Under the pieces are notes generated by a model. It had not been told where the DNA came from. It saw only the letters and a list, made by a program, of their open reading frames with translations, and did no database searches. The position numbers and the translations under genes are program-made. 64,000 nt of DNA from NCBI GenBank assembly GCA_021527695.1, contig JAKFAO010000012.1, positions 186,001-250,000 on the forward strand, in the 5' to 3' direction. This DNA comes from Naematelia aurantialba. Lineage: Eukaryota > Basidiomycota > Tremellomycetes > Tremellales > Naemateliaceae. Position 1 is the first letter of the stretch, and every line of letters begins with the position of its first letter. Positions 34,401 to 45,683 of the stretch are shown in pieces.

Positions 34401-34921
34401 TGCTGGACATTGTTGCAGCCAGGATCTCAGCCGATCTCTTAGCGTTGGAGGACATCACCGAGGTCGAATCTAACCGGCTACACGACCTCATCAAGCTCAT
34501 TATGCCTCTAGAGAACATCTTTGTCCTCGAACCTCCGCAGGTGGGTCTAGTGACGGCGTTGCAGAAATCTGAGCGCAGGACTGATGCGTGGTGCAGTCTT
34601 CGTCGATTGTGGCCCAAGTTCCGCATTGGCTAAAGTTGTGCTACATCTTGGAACTCCTCGTGAGTCACTCCTGTCCTGCTCGTGCTTTGTGCTCTATGCT
34701 TGTGCCTTGTGGTCGGCGGCGCGGTTTTAGTGCTTGTCATGCTGACGGACTTGCAGCAAGCGAATTTGGTAGATATCACATACCTGTTCGACACCGGGGC
34801 CTTGGTGGACTTTACCACCGAAGAGCTGGTCCGTGTGATCCGGGCACTGTTTGCTAATTCTGAAAAGAGGGAGAAGGCGATCGAGAAGGTTGAAGCGGGA
34901 CGGATGGGGGTGCCGGCGTAG
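31456..34921 (+). CDS. ZW10/Dsl1-type vesicle tethering subunit
   Basis: Start at 31456 (MFPVPAHLPRSGG), about nine exons, stop at 34919-34921. The N-terminal half is a coiled/helical tether (QASSIRRELQKAVDDN, FARIREEVDTLDSQVD, HVSQLKRHFDAVERQS-like) typical of ZW10. The C-terminal part has the ZW10 fold (KRWIRETILVSKTCARLLDI, SNRLHDLIKLIMPLENIF, LVDFTTEELVRVIRALFANS). The middle (about 33080-33690) is an acidic, disordered loop with five Trp motifs: FGWGF, FGWDF, DGWDF, DPWGS and DRWGWDD. Dsl1 in yeast uses such Trp motifs in an acidic loop to bind COPI delta- and alpha-COP. Known role: Golgi-to-ER tether in the Dsl1/NRZ complex, with a kinetochore role in animals. Confidence 0.85.
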
Positions 34922-35440
34922 CTGAGGCTGGTGTGGTGAAATGGCAACGATGCATACTTGCTATACCTTGAATTTTTGTCTATGAGCTCGGCGTCTCACT
35001 CGGCATGGTCCGCCGGGATGACAGGAAGCGGGGACGGGATGTCGACGACAGAGTAGGAGGTTGGCCCAGCTCGCTTTCAATGCATGAGCCGGACCTCCAC
35101 AACGAGGCATTCCATGGAGTGATGTCTGCGAAGCCTGTCGCTGTGCCCTGTTGCCCATGGTCGCCATGCGTAAAGCATGCAAGAGAGGGAGGGAGGAGAC
35201 AAGGGTGGCAGTGCCGATTGGCTGAATGTGCGGCCGAGTTTTACAAAACCGCGGCAACAAGATACCGATATCGGGAAGAGTTCCGATGGGCCCTTGCTAT
35301 CTCTGCTGTACATCTATTCACCTCGATCCATCTTTCTTGTCAGTGTCCTGTCTTGTCTCTCCCTGGTCCTCTGCAGCCCTCGTCGCTTGCCAGTGCTCTG
35401 TGTCTGTGCTCTGTGCCGACTGTAGACTGAAGCAAGCGCC
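34922..35440. promoter_or_regulatory. Intergenic / promoter of the amidase gene
   Basis: About 520 nt before the amidase ATG at 35441. The last 120 nt are C/T-rich (ctttcttgtcagtgtcctgtcttgtc style), which often marks a fungal 5' UTR. No gene supported. Confidence 0.45.
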
Positions 35441-38175
35441 ATGTCGTCGACGCTCGCGCCGTCCACGTTATCGCCCAACAACCCCATCACCGAGACGTCT
35501 GTCGTGGAGGGGCTGAGGTCGCTGGGCGTCACGCCGAAGGAGAAGGACCTGGAGGACTACACGTCGCTGCTCAAGGGCGTGTGGGAGATATGGAACAAGG
35601 TCGACCAGATGGAGGACTACGTGCCGGCCGTGGATGAGGACCGGTTTCCGCGCAAAAACGTGCACCGCCCAGAGGGCAAGGACAACGAGTTGAACGCGTG
35701 GGCGTGGAAGGCCAGAGTGCAGGGGGAGGGGATCGAGGGGCCACTTAGGGGCAAGACCGTGTGTCTCAAGGTGCGTCACTGCTTCTACTCGGGCTGCGTG
35801 TGGAGAACACAAGGCGCCAATAGCGGTCGAGAGGCGGAGGGTCAGGGGAGGGATGGGGGGAAGGGGAAGGGTAGAAGGGGGACTAGGGGTTATGAAGCGA
35901 GAGGGCTAGTAATGACTAAGCGGTGTAGGACAACGTCGCGCTCAAGGGCGTGCCATGTCTTATGGGCACCGAAATCTTCGATGACTGGGTACCCAACACC
36001 GACGCGACTATCGTGACTCGTATCCTCGAGGCCGGGGGTATCATCGAAGGCAAGGCAGTGTGTGAGAACCTGTCCCTGTGGGGTGTGTCGTGCTCCTCTG
36101 GCACTGGTGAGCTCTTCTCGTGCTCTGTCACATCGCATGGCGTCCCTCTTGCTCCTTGTCCCCTCCTCTCTCACTACTTGCTATCCCATTCCGTCTCACC
36201 CAACCTATCCCTCTCACGACATTTTATCACATTCCTTCTCACCCCTCACCCTATCCCCTGCCAATATGCGTTGTCCCCGCGAAGACGCGCGAGAGTGGAA
36301 CCCTGTTGACACCCACAGGATACATCAACAACGTCTGGGCGGACGGGTACTCTGCGGGCGGGTCCAGCTCGGGCACCGGTGTCCTCGTGGCCAAGGGCGT
36401 GACGGACCTCGGTATCGGCGGCGACCAGGGCGGCTCGATCCGTCTTCCCGCGGCGTTCAACGGTATCGTCGGGTTCAAGCCCACGACCGGTCTGGTTCCG
36501 TATACTGGTATTGCGGGGCTCGAGCCGATCCTCGACCATACCGGGCCCATAACCAAGGTGAGCATCACTTCCCTGACTCGCCCGATTTCTATTGCGATGG
36601 GTCTACTAGAAGTGCAAGCCCGATTTGACTGCTTGCGCCATGGCGGCGTAGTGTTGTCTCTCGTGCTGTGCTGCGCTGTGCTGTGCTGTGCTGGGGCTAG
36701 GGCTGGTGGTGCTGTGATGGTGCTGGGGCTGTACCGGGACTGACCCGCGTCTAGACCGTGCTGGACAACGCCCTGCTGCTCAAAGTCCTCGCTGGCGCAG
36801 ACGGCATCGACGACCGCCAACAAGCCGGCTGCCCGTTCCCCGGCCAAGTGCCCGACTACCCTGCCCTCGCGCTCAGCGGCGTCAAGGGCCTCAAGGTCGG
36901 TATCATCCGCGAGGGGCTCGACCAGCCGCTGCACGACCCGCGCGTGTCGGCGCACGTCGTGGCTGCCGCCAAGAAGTTCGAGGAGCTCGGCGCCACGGTC
37001 GAGGAGGTTTCTATTCCTATTCACAAGGAGGCGCCAGAGATCTGGGCGGTGAGTGCACGCTGGTCCTCTCTCTCCGGCACGCTTGCAGCCTCCTCCCGCA
37101 AGAGCCGGTTCAACTCCCCTCCCATACTACTCCGTGTGGGTGCGTGCGCGTGCGCGTGTGCGTGTGTGCGTATGTGTGTGTGTGGGCTGCAGACCGCAGA
37201 CTGCCAGGCGAAGCGAACTGACTGATACGTGCCCACAGGTCATCGGCCGCATGTCAGCCGCGACGACGCTGCTCGGGAAGAACGCGGGCCGCCGCATGCT
37301 CGCGCTCAACGACTTGACGGACAAGATGATGCCCCTCACCCAGGAGAAGTTTGACCGCATGTTCTGCAGCGGCGTCAACACCATCGCGAACGGTCTCTGG
37401 GGCGCGGAGAACATGCCTGCTCATGTGAGTCTAAGTGCGCGGACCTCGGCGTCCGAGCCTGTGCGGCCTTATTCGTTCGCTTCCTCGTTGCATTCTCCTT
37501 TGGTATCGGCTCGTGTCGGTATCTACCTGCTCATCGAGTTGCCTCGACTTTCTTGTCCACTTTCCTGTCCCTCTCAATTTCAACTCGGCTCCGCAACGAA
37601 CCAGACAGAACGCGACGAGTACGAGCTGACGCCCGCAGCTCGTCGGAAAGGCCACCAACCTCGTCCGCAAGCTGCGAGACCACTACTACGCCGCTCTGGA
37701 CAAGTACGACGTCCTGGTCCTGCCCACGACGCCGATGCTGGCCCCGCGCCTGCCGCCCAAGAACTCGAGCGTCAGGGAGTTGATGGTCAACTCGGCGGGG
37801 GTCTCGCTCAACACCTCTGCGTTCAACCTTGTGAGTGGTCTCAGCGTGATGTGTCTAGAGTCGAGTCGACAGTCGACAGTCGAGTCTTGAGTCTTGATTC
37901 TTGAGTCTTGAGTCTTTGAGTTTGGGTCTTTGAGTCTTGAATCTTGAGCCTTGGGCCCCGAGTCTAGAGCCTTGCGTGTTTGCTGGCTGACAAGACAGAC
38001 CGGCCTCCCCGCCCTCAGCCTGCCGGTGGGCTTCCTCCCGTCCCCGTACGACGCCTCCGTCCGCCTCCCGGTCGGCATGCAGATCGTCGGCAAGTTCTAC
38101 TCTGAGCCAACCATCTACCGCTTCGCATATGCCTTTGAGCAGGCGTTCGACTGGAAGACCTTGACTCTGGCTTGA
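35441..38175 (+). CDS. Amidase-signature family hydrolase
   Basis: About eight exons; start at 35441 (MSSTLAPSTLSPNNP), stop at 38173-38175, about 520 residues. The amidase signature and Ser-cisSer-Lys triad are visible: Lys in KTVCLKDNVALKG, the cis-Ser in YSAGGSSSGTG and the nucleophile Ser in GGDQGGSIRLPAAF. Later landmarks are VLVLPTTPMLAPRLP and LTGLPALSLPVGF. The family hydrolyses carboxamides; the substrate cannot be read from sequence. GGDQGGSIR is the form common in bacterial amidases, though fungi also have it. Introns are long here (up to 180 nt) and some hold repeats: a gctgtgctgtgctg run near 36665-36692 and a 7-bp gtcttga repeat in the last intron. No signal peptide is seen. Confidence 0.88.
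37878..37960. repeat. Heptanucleotide (GAGTCTT)n repeat in the amidase's last intron
   Basis: About ten imperfect copies of gagtctt / gagtcttgagtcttt, inside the intron before the final exon of the amidase gene. Confidence 0.9.
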
Positions 38176-38836
38176 GCCGAGCGCGGAGGCTATGGCGTCG
38201 ATGCGGTGGAGGTGGAGGTTGGGTGTAGCTGTGAATCAGAGTGGGAGGTCCTTTTGGCTGTGAACCAGAGTTCGAGGTCCTTTTGGCTGGGGAGTGGGTT
38301 AATGGCGCAAGAGTGGGAGGGGTAGGCGTTCATTGAGACCTAGCGTAGATGTTCACTGTGAAGTTACGCTGGATAGAGGATAGACCGCGCGAGCTGGCCA
38401 GGTGGACTACGTGGAGCTGGGTGGACAGGTGTAGACGTAGATGGCGCATCAGTCTGGGCATGCATGTCGTTTTGGGTACTCTTACTCCCTGCTTGACGAT
38501 TCGCCGCATACCCCGACCAAGCCGCACAAGCTGTCGAGGTGCGACCGTTAGCGCGCTCAGACCCGCTTCACGACGGTCTTGACGACCGTCGTCAAGGACC
38601 GCCAGGGGGGTTGGGGCCACCAGCAAGTTTCAGCCTGCGCTACGTCCCTCCCGCCTGCCTCGACGCCCAGGCCTACGTCCCTTCCCTTCCTTCCCTGTGC
38701 GTTCTATCCTCGTCCTTGTCTTCTGTCGTTACTTATCACTTGATTGTCACTGTGAGTGTCACTTTGAAACTCACGTTGAGTGATCACCTACCTCTTCATC
38801 CGAGCCATCTCCACCGAATCAACCCCGCATCCCGCA
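38176..38836. other. Intergenic: amidase 3' end to Myb/SANT gene
   Basis: About 660 nt, same strand. A gaggtccttttggctg unit is duplicated at about 38247 and 38275. No gene supported. Confidence 0.45.
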
Positions 38837-39557
38837 ATGCCCAAACGCGAACGCGCCGTGTCCTCTCCCACTTCTACTCCCTCGCCGAGATCGGCCCCTC
38901 GCGGAACCGAGGGGGGGACAGCGGAGAAACCGTACCTCCCTTCTCCGTCTGCATCGCCTACGGGCGCCAAGAGGAAGCGCAAGAGCGCCAAGAAGGTCAA
39001 GGTGGAGAAAGGGGATGGCGAAGGCGACGGCGACGTCGATTTCAAGGTCAAGACTGAGAAGGCTGGCAAGACCGTGCGTTAAACTTGATTAAACTTGAGC
39101 GCCTGAGCCGTCATCGTCGTTGAGCGCCGCACCTCCTTCGTTTAGTTGAAGGAATTGACGCTCCCAGGCATGGACGGCAGAGGAAGAGACCACCCTGCTT
39201 GGGATAATGGACAGCGTGATCAAGACGCACCTGTGGGGCGCAATCAAAGGCGATGGGCGGCTGGTCCCCCGGGGGAACTATGGCGTGCAGTACCATGCTA
39301 GGATGATGGTGGGTGATTCCTCCTTCTCCTTCCTTCTTCTCTTTCCTCCTTCTCCTTCTCCGTCTCCCTCCTCCTTCCTCCTTCTTCCTGCCTCCTCCTT
39401 CCGGTTGTTTCCTTCCTCCTTCCTTACCCGTTCGCCTTCCTTCACCTTGCACCTTCCTCCACCCTTCGCCTTCCTTCATTTCCGTCCTTTGTCCCTCTTT
39501 GTTTTCTTCCCGCCCACGCTAACAAGACAGATGAGAAACGGGGTCGGAAAGAAATGA
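38837..39557 (+). CDS. Myb/SANT-like DNA-binding protein
   Basis: Three exons: 38837-39073, about 39170-39309 and 39531-39557. The first encodes a lysine-rich, Ser/Pro-rich N-terminus (MPKRERAVSSPTST, KRKRKSAKK) with an acidic patch. The second, entered at acceptor CTCCCAG after a phase-0 donor (GTGCGT), encodes AWTAEEETTLLGIMDSVIKT and HLWGAIKGDGRLVPRGNYG, a single SANT/Myb repeat with the usual spaced Trp residues. The last exon is only 9 codons (MRNGVGKK). About 133 residues. Basidiomycetes carry many such small Myb-like proteins; the target is unknown. An alternative reading that stops at 39080 without splicing is possible but loses the Myb repeat. Confidence 0.75.
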
Positions 39558-39891
39558 TCCCGCCCAGGTATCTATTCAATATCAGACAAGGAAGCACAAT
39601 GCCATACCTGCCACAACTTATGTATAGTACGATACATCACACCGCCCAGTGTGCATCCATCTCGTCCATTTGATCTCCACATTCATCCTCATAGTCGATA
39701 GGCATCCTCCGTACCGCATCCAAGCCTGACGCTACGCTTGAGATATTTCGCCACTCGCCGTTGCTGTCCTGTGCCTGCACGGACTGTTGAGATTCCACTT
39801 GCCACTTGCTCCACTTCCACTGGTTAAACTTGCATGTCTAAAGTCCTTGTAGTCCAGTGCCACGCTGGCTTGACACGTACGCGGGATTCAG
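39558..39891. other. Intergenic: convergent 3' ends of the Myb gene and the amylase
   Basis: 334 nt; AT-richer than exons. No gene supported. Confidence 0.45.
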
Positions 39892-42801
39892 TTACAGGAA
39901 GAGCAGTACGCCAGCCCAAACAACGATGGTCAGGGCTGGTTTCGCAAAGATGGACGAAATAAGCACCGTCACGAATGACTGAACAAGAATACGGAAGAAG
40001 AACGAGAAGACGGAGGTTTTGGAAGACAAAGTATGGGCGGGTAGTCTGAGAGCTCCACAGACGCTGCTCGGCATACGCTACTCTGGAGGAGGATGGGCGT
40101 GTCGCTCACCTGCAAGACCGCGCTTTCGGCTGCGTTTGCAAGTTGAACTCCCACCGCTTGCCGACCCGGCCGAGCCAGAGCTAGAAATACTGGACGACTG
40201 GGTCGGCGAACTTCCATCTCCGGTGCTCGTTGCGCCTGACAAGCTGCTACTAGCAGACTGGGTGGGCACACTGCCGCCGACGTCTTGGGAGCCGGCGACG
40301 CCGCCCGCAGATACCTGGGTTGGAGTGGCCAACCCGGAAGCTTGCTGGCTGGCTGAATTGGAGACGGTGGAGACGCTTGCAATCGAAACACTGTTGGACG
40401 ACGAGGCGCCGTTGTCGCCTGACAGAGTGGACGCCACAGAGTCGGAGCTTCCCGAAGAGGAGGCTAAAGGCGTATCGGTGCCAGACGTGGCGGCCGGTGT
40501 GGACGAGGTCGAGTCCGACGCCGCTGATTCCACCCCTGAAACGGCGAACACACCGCCCGTGGAGCTGGCCGCGGCAGACGCGGAACTGTTTGTAGCCTGT
40601 GACGAAGCATCGTCAGGTTGCTCATCCACATCCACACAGTCAGACCACCAGACCGTCGACTCACCGTAGAGTCGTCGCTACCGCACACCCCCGCAGTAGC
40701 CGCTTGACTTGTACTGGTAAACACCTGCGGCACTCAGCGCAGAAGCAGCGACGCCAGGGAGATACTCACAAACGCCTGGCCGTTGGTCCATGTCACTGTC
40801 AGGGCGCCACTGCCGTCAGCGCTCAGGGTGGAGCAGCTGAGCAAGCTGCGGTCGTGAGCTCTGGTTCGTCAATCCAGAAACGAGCTCACTCTATGACCTG
40901 TGCGTTCGGAGAAAAGGCAGACGAAATCGTCCAGGTCCCTTGGAAGCTCGATCCTTTCTGATCTCGTCAGCGCACGGACATACTTCAAGGGCAAGCTCAC
41001 GTTGGTGAGCACGATGAGCACGCCGTCTCGTAGCAGAGCGATGCCGTTGCTTTGGATCGATTTCACAGACGCTGTCGTTCCGATGAAGCCTGCACCCAGA
41101 TTCTTGCGGATCGCATTCAGCGTCTTGATCAGCACATACAACGGCGTGCTGGTGGAATAGTTGTTGTACAACCACAGCGCGGCGCGGTTGTCTGGATCCC
41201 CCGATCCGAAAGTGATGCCTTGCTCCGTGCCGTAATATAGCACCGGTATGCCGGCTTGAAAGAAGGTGAACACGAGGATGTTCTGCAGGAGCGACTGATC
41301 CGAAGTCAGCGAGCCGATGCGTGGCAAGTCTTGGTTATCGACGAAAGAGGTAATGACGGTCGGGTCCTGCAGAGGTCAGTCTGGCCCAGACTACGTGTGT
41401 CGGGATAGAAGCGCACGGAATAGGCGTTGTTAGACGTATTCATGGCGGTTTGGAGATAACTCAGACTGTATCCGTCGATGAAGGTGTTGACGGCAGCGTA
41501 CATCAATCCTAAGATGTCAACATAGACGCAGGAGGAGAGCCGCAGGCTAACCGAAGTTGAAGACAGAAGGGATCCCGTCACTGCCTTGATACGTGCCCGC
41601 ATAGCTAGAAGAATGAGCATAATTCCCACCGCACGGAACGAACACTTACGTGGTATCCGTGCCGGCTACCTCGCCAGTGCAGAAGACGCCGGCGCTGTTG
41701 CAAAAGTCGTGGTTGAACTGCTTGGTCATGTGCTTGCTTGCATCGATGCGCAGGCCGTCGACATTGTACTCGGCTGTGAAGGATTTGATCCAGTTGAGCA
41801 GACCTTGGTAGACTTCATTTACATCTTGGTTCAGGTCCATGAGCGCGACACCCGACTCGGCGAGCCAGCTGCACACGGGAGCGGGCGTGTGGCAAGGCAT
41901 TGAAGACCAAGTGGTTAACGAGCAACCGCAGCAACAAGCAAAGAGGCGAATAGAGACGATCGAGTTGGTGTCAAGAGAGCGAAGACGTCCATCAGCTTCC
42001 TCCTGATGACAGACGATGGACGCACCACTGCTGTTCACTGGTATGGTTTCCCCAAGAAATCGAACACGGCGGGTGGTAGTCTGCAGCCTTTTTGAAGAGC
42101 AGAGTGCCCTGCTCGGCAGTGGCGAGGGCCGCGTCAGTCATGGTGTGGTTCACCGAACAGAGGGCGTTGATAGCGATATCGACCATGAGATACATGTCTC
42201 TAGCATGCAGGGCCGCCGCGAGCGCCTTGAGATCGTCGCTTGACCCGAAGCGAGGGTTGAGTTGAGTGGGGTCAGTTGTCCAGTATCCCTGGGGCGTTAG
42301 CCGTAGGCTTAAAGTGTGGATAAGAGTAGGCTGAGGAGAGGGTAGGGATAAGAGCAGGCTGAGGAGAGGGTAGGTCGACGGAGAAGAGACAGTCGTGACG
42401 GGAGGCGAAACCCCGCTCACATGGTAAGCTTGTCCGTAAACCGTGGTCTCGTTGATGTTCAAGGCGGTCGGCGAGATCCAAATGGCATCAAAGCCCAGCT
42501 GCTGGATATAATCGAGCTTGGACTGGATGGTGGCGTACGTCCCGCCGCAGTAGACGCGGTCTTGCGTGTTGCATGGGGCGTTGGGGGTTGCTGGGGCGAA
42601 CCGGTCTGTGATGAGTCTACGAGTGGTCGGTCAGCGAGGAGGTGAAGATACGACTGAGGAGGAACGGGTACAGGAGACGGATTCAGAAGCTCACTGGTAT
42701 ATGCTCCGTGAGCGCCAATCGTCCGCCGTGGCAGCGCTCGCGAGCGAGATGAGCGACAGCGCGAGGGCCACTGCACGGAGTGTTGCGAGTTGGAACACCA
42801 T
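39892..42801 (-). CDS. GPI-type GH13 alpha-amylase family protein, atypical active site
   Basis: Minus-strand, about nine exons. Start at 42801 gives a signal peptide (MVFQLATLRAVALALSLISL). GH13 regions in order: LITDRFA, GFDAIWISPT, region I LMVDIAINALC, region II GLRIDASKHM (catalytic Asp), region III CTGEVAG (acid/base Glu) and region IV FVDNQDLPRIG (third Asp). Regions I and IV normally read N-H and N-H-D; here the two His are Ala and Gln. The domain C part is followed by a Ser/Thr/Ala-rich linker of about 150 residues, then a hydrophobic end ending IFAKPALTIVVWAGVLLFL, consistent with a GPI or membrane anchor. Possible roles: alpha-glucan remodelling at the cell wall rather than starch digestion. 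Aspergillus Agt and S. pombe Aah3 proteins are known GPI-anchored members acting as glucanotransferases. Confidence 0.88.
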
Positions 42802-44009
42802 GATCTGTCGCCTCTCGCTGTTTCTGAAACGGCGTTTATGGCGGGTGAAAGGTGAGTGAGCGAGGCGGGCTGTTGAGAGGTGGTACTAGTCTGCGATTGA
42901 GGGGTTGCGCCAGGAGGGTGGTTGGAGTTGGGTGAGTAGTTGGAGTGGAGACTAGTTGAAAGCAGTGAGCAATGGGTGGAACACCAGTGAACTGAACTCT
43001 TCGAGCGAACAAGCGAGGGAACAAAGGGTTGAAAGGACGTCCCGTCACTGCACCCTTCCTCACTCCGCTTACTGCAAGGGGTTCCGCTCGACCCGGGCCG
43101 GGACCCAACGGCCGAGTTAGGAGCGAGGACACAGAGCAAGGATGCAGAGCGGATGCAGAGCGGACACAGAGCGGACGGAGAGCAAGGACGCAGAGCAAGT
43201 GGAAGCGATGTAGGGAGAGCACGCAAGAAAGATGTGCTGTCGACTTTGGCGTAGCTGTGCCCTCCCCTGCCTTTATCAGCGCTGATTTCAACGTTCTACA
43301 CGGTCAATCCATCAGCACCGGACGCCCGCCAAACCACCTAGCTAAGGTGTGTCAATCTGTCAGCCTGTGAATCTGTAAGTCTGTGAATCTGTGAGTCTGT
43401 GAATCTGTGAGTCTGTGAATCTGTCAGCCTGTGAATATGTCAGCCGTCAGTAAGCATGCAAGCTGTAGTCGTCCTTTGAGAGGTCAGCATCACGGTTCAA
43501 AGTACAACAGAACGGAAACACCGCCGACATTGGCAGGATAACAGTCCGCGACGCGAGTAGCGATAGCGATAGAATTCGAGGCCGCGAGATGAATATACAA
43601 TGACACGTAGCCGCCTGCGCAAGCAGCAGTCAGTGACTCGAGTGGTCGTGGCCCAAGACATTCAGAGAGCCTCGTCCTCGGTCGAGTCGGCGCAAGCGAG
43701 ACGGGGATGTGGACAGTGAAAATCCCCAAAACCGCACCTTCATGCGCATACCCGATGCTGTCCAACAAGACCTATGATAGTACTACAGCCTACACGAATG
43801 ACAAGGCCGACCTCATGCTACACAAGCAACACGCGACCATCTGAGGATACTAGGACAAGAATCGCCACGCCAGCAACGCCAAAGTACAACCAACACCTCT
43901 GCGTCGTACCGTACCCGCCGGCCGCGCCCTCATATCCGACCATCATATCCGAACATCATATCCGACCATCATATCCGCCCACGCTCTTTCCCGTCCACCG
44001 CTTCTTCCA
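42802..44009. promoter_or_regulatory. Amylase upstream region with tandem repeats
   Basis: About 1.2 kb. Two repeat blocks lie here: cggacacagagcgg/gatgcagagcgg units at about 43120-43200 and a roughly 10-bp tctgtgaatctgtgagtctg repeat at about 43355-43440. A small minus-strand frame at 43768-43490 (hydrophobic, ending YFEP) could be a small gene or exon, but I cannot identify it. Trinucleotide-type pattern catatccgaccatcatatccg repeats near 43930-43980. Confidence 0.45.
43355..43445. repeat. (TCTGTGAATCTGTGAG)n minisatellite
   Basis: About six imperfect copies of tctgtgaatctgtgagtctgtgaatc in the intergenic region upstream of the amylase gene. Confidence 0.9.
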
Positions 44010-45129
44010 TCATATCCGATCCACCTCTCTGCGTAATCGTTCCTTCCCTTCGCTCGCCCTTTCCCTCACAGCTGCGGCGGCTAGTGTCCTCGGCGTGCCC
44101 TTTCCCTTCCCCTTCATAATGCCGTCCGCATCCAGCCTTCCCGGAGTCAACTCCAAACTACCCTCTTCGTCATTCTCACTCTCGGCTCCGTCCACCTCTC
44201 CATACAGCATTTCGATAAGCTTGGATCGTCCCCGCGGGCCTAGTGGTTTCGACGTTGGCGTACCAGGGCCAAGACATGGTGGCGGTATGTTCTCCTGATC
44301 CTCAAAGGCCGATCCTGAAACAGTGCTGGACGTGCTACTGGGGGAGTGCGAGGACGCGTCCAGCGCGAGGAAAGCGATGGATGCAGGTTCAGCAGCCACA
44401 CTAGACCGCCAGCGGGATGCTGGGTTGTTTCCTGTGGAGAGGCTTGATGTCTCGTCGGAGTGGATGACAAAGCCGGGGTCGTGGAGTTCATGTGCCGAGG
44501 CGCACGTCCGTTCCGACTCGTCTTGCAGCTTTGAGCTCGACGCACTAGAGAATGAGCCGCGCCGGCTTTCGATAGGTGGCGACGGCGCGAGTGTGCGGTT
44601 CGGGACAGTTCGCGGTGATGTCGAGCTCTCGCCCATCTGTTCTTCGCGGAATATGGTCACGCCGCGAACGCCTCCGCTCCCGCTGACACTGCCACTTGCA
44701 CTAGCATTAGGGCTGCCATTGTCAGCCTCGGTCTACTCTCACTGTACGAAGGCGATCAACCCACCTGGGACGATCAAACAGCCGCCTGGCGGGACTCTTG
44801 CCGAGGCCCAGCTCGTCTCGAGCCAGAACCTCCTTTTGGCGCGGTGTGATCTCCTTTGTCCGTGGACGCTTGACGGTAGAGTGCAGGTCATGGATACTCG
44901 ACTTGCTCTGGAGGTCGTAGATGCTAGCGCCAGCGTGGAGGTCATATATGCTCGCTTTGGAGTGGAGGTCATGGGTGCTCGACTTTGGTGATGGTGCGGC
45001 GCGTTTCGAGGGAAGCGACGACGGCGACGGGAAGGACGCTGAGGCTGGTGCTGATCCCGACGCGGAGGGGCCGTGGAACAGCGCGAGTGGGAGAGGCTGG
45101 AGGGGTTGCCGCGATAACGTAGAGGACAT
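44010..45129 (-). CDS. Disordered protein with a nine-residue DLHxxxSIY repeat
   Basis: Two exons: 45129 to about 44765 and about 44706-44010. The first encodes a Ser/Pro/Ala-rich stretch and four tandem nine-residue units (DLHSKASIY, DLHAGASIY, DLQSKSSIH, DLHSTVKRP), then TKEITPRQKEVLARDELGLG. The second is Ser/Glu-rich with VTIFREEQMGESSTSP, EDQENIPPPCLGPGTPTSKP and SKLIEMLYGEVDGAESE, and a basic end. About 340 residues. QENIPP occurs in other fungal disordered proteins, often with adjacent S/T-P sites, so phospho-regulation is a possibility. No known domain; function unknown. Confidence 0.65.
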
Positions 45130-45683
45130 ATTTCCGAGCTGTCGAGTGGATGCAGCGTGGATGGGTCGATTGCGAATCGGACTACGGTGGCGCTGGTCGG
45201 TCGTCGAGCAAGTGAAGTATCTTATCGATCCGCTCAGGTAGCCCTGGCTGCGGAGGGTGGCAGACCCTTGTAGGAGTCGATGCGAGGATGGATGCCAGAT
45301 GCACCAAGACTAGAGACGTCGAGTAAGCAGTGGGACGTGGAACAACAAGGGAAAGCAAAAGCAAAAAGCAAGCGCCAAAAGTGACGTGTGGGCCGAGACC
45401 CCCAAAAACACGTCGACCTTCAAGCTCAAAGTGGGGGATCGGATAAAGAACTGCCTCTTGCCGTGTCGGCCGGGCTCGGGGGAAATTGCTTCCGTCGACG
45501 GATTTGCCGCTGCAGCGCGTCAGTATGTGGGTTTTTTTTTCGAAAGATCGACCATTGCACTGTTGTCCTTGTTCTTGTTCTTGTATCTTGTGCTCGTCTC
45601 TGCTGCCGTAGAGGCTGAGCACTACCACTGGTTTGTGAATCGCTGCGACGAGATCGGAGACGCTGCCGACGGCGACGACGACG
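45130..45683. promoter_or_regulatory. Divergent promoter: disordered protein / MTM1
   Basis: About 550 nt between opposite-strand starts. A poly-T run (nine or ten T) is at about 45530-45540, the only notable feature. Confidence 0.5.

Noticed and set aside
43490..43768. Minus-strand frame ending in YFEP, possible small membrane protein
   Set aside because: Partly hydrophobic but no family recognised and no consistent start; kept only as a note.
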